A stretch of 64,000 nucleotides of DNA. Source: Prostheceraeus crozeri. Taxonomy: Eukaryota; Platyhelminthes; Polycladida; Euryleptidae. The position numbers were made by a program, and so were the translations under genes. The stretch is taken from assembly GCA_907163375.1 (NCBI GenBank), contig CAJQUW010003168.1, positions 62,001-126,000 on the forward strand, in the 5' to 3' direction. Positions 63,386 through 64,000 of this stretch are shown piece by piece. Position 1 is the first letter of the stretch. The number at the start of each line of letters is the position of its first letter. The notes under the pieces are model-generated. The model saw only the letters and a program-made list of their open reading frames with translations, had not been told where the DNA came from and ran no database searches.

Positions 63386-64000
63386 TAGATGATGATCAAT
63401 CTTTCAATTTTGCGTGCCCTGTATCGATTAACTTCATTCTTCCCAGCCCCGAATGAAAGTTAACTTTACCTTGGGGATTAATAGTGGAAGTAAAAGCCAG
63501 ACTTTTTTATTATTGCACCCATATCACGCTAACTAGTACCCACGGCAATGCGTGGTTAGAAAAGAAATTATAGATATCAATAGACATCTTCGCAAAATTA
63601 GATGATTTGAAAATCATAGCTTCGATTCAGAACATGTGACCACAAAATGTAGTAGCTGTGTTCGACTCAGTTTCATGTCGCATCAGGGCCCGCGAAACGA
63701 TTTTTTCGGAGGGGGGCATAACTGTAGGATGCATCAACCCTACAAAAGATAGATCCTCTATAACAAGGCCCACTATGTACCCTATGTACAAGACCCAAAT
63801 TTATTCAGGTTTACCCAAAGGGTTTACTCCTGGAGTCGACAAGAAACGATGACTTCCCTCAAGTAGGCTGAAATTCTGCCGGCCAAAATCTCAAAAAGGA
63901 TGCACCGTATACACAGAATTCGTCTGCAGCGCTTTATAAATATTATGCCCCATAGTTTGTCTAAAAACCGGAAGGTTTTACCTGTGTACAAATATTTTAG
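63386..64000. other. No recognised gene
   Basis: A G-rich string CGGAGGGGGGCATAACTG near 63709 preceded by AGGGCCCGCGAAACGATTTT looks like the end of some repeat, but I cannot classify it. Confidence 0.35.

Noticed and set aside
63658-63852. A 64-codon frame near the window end
   Set aside because: No homology signal; the underlying sequence looks like part of a repeat end.

Overview
This is a eukaryotic window, most likely from a marine invertebrate. The AT-rich DNA, scattered TAGGCCTA-like words and the mix of Polinton, Harbinger, piggyBac, Penelope-like and LINE sequences fit an echinoderm- or hemichordate-like genome, but I cannot name the species. I see no convincing host protein gene, tRNA, rRNA or CRISPR array. 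Almost everything recognisable is a mobile element, and many elements sit inside others.

Layout. 1-7700: two decayed piggyBac transposases, a Penelope-like (PLE) GIY-YIG fragment with a candidate hammerhead ribozyme, one copy of a dispersed ~0.7 kb repeat (family S) and a LINE 3' fragment. 7880-16812: four more family S copies. One is split by a complete-looking PIF/Harbinger element (8114-10894, TSD AAT). A piggyBac element (13772-16088, TSD TTAA) lies at the junction of two others. 16813-34735: a foldback repeat split by a 17.3 kb Polinton-like element (17313-34653, 6-bp TSD). Almost the whole element is a head-to-head inverted duplication: each arm has its own protein-primed DNA polymerase B, zinc-finger gene and small unknown genes, and the arms meet at an AATAAA-rich tandem array. 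I see no integrase, capsid, protease or ATPase gene in it. 36143-40487: a second Harbinger element (TSD ATT) that carries a 1.0 kb non-autonomous hAT-like insertion with 8-bp TSD. 40491-44428: mostly featureless, with one PLE remnant. 44533-61901: a conventional Polinton/Maverick (TSD CTTTCG, ~630-bp TIRs) inserted into the inverted terminal repeat of another PLE. 62814-64000: a short 41-bp tandem repeat and otherwise nothing recognised.

How the genes work together. The conventional Polinton has the full expected kit: adenain-like protease, retroviral-type integrase (with a PLA2-like domain in the same gene region), membrane-active small proteins, major capsid, fibre-like protein, PolB, packaging ATPase, penton-like minor capsid and a two-helix membrane protein. 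It is a fossil with roughly ten breaks, several of them in PolB. Its ORFs share an A/T-rich block just before the start codon. The palindromic element looks different: it has TATA, CCAAT and CRE-like promoter words and candidate introns, and it resembles a snap-back derivative of a protein-primed replicon. Both Harbinger elements pair a DDE transposase with a convergent Myb/SANT-type DNA-binding protein.

The most interesting items are the palindromic PolB element with its AATAAA wall, the PLA2-like/integrase association, the fibre-like protein, the shared start motif and the hammerhead candidate.
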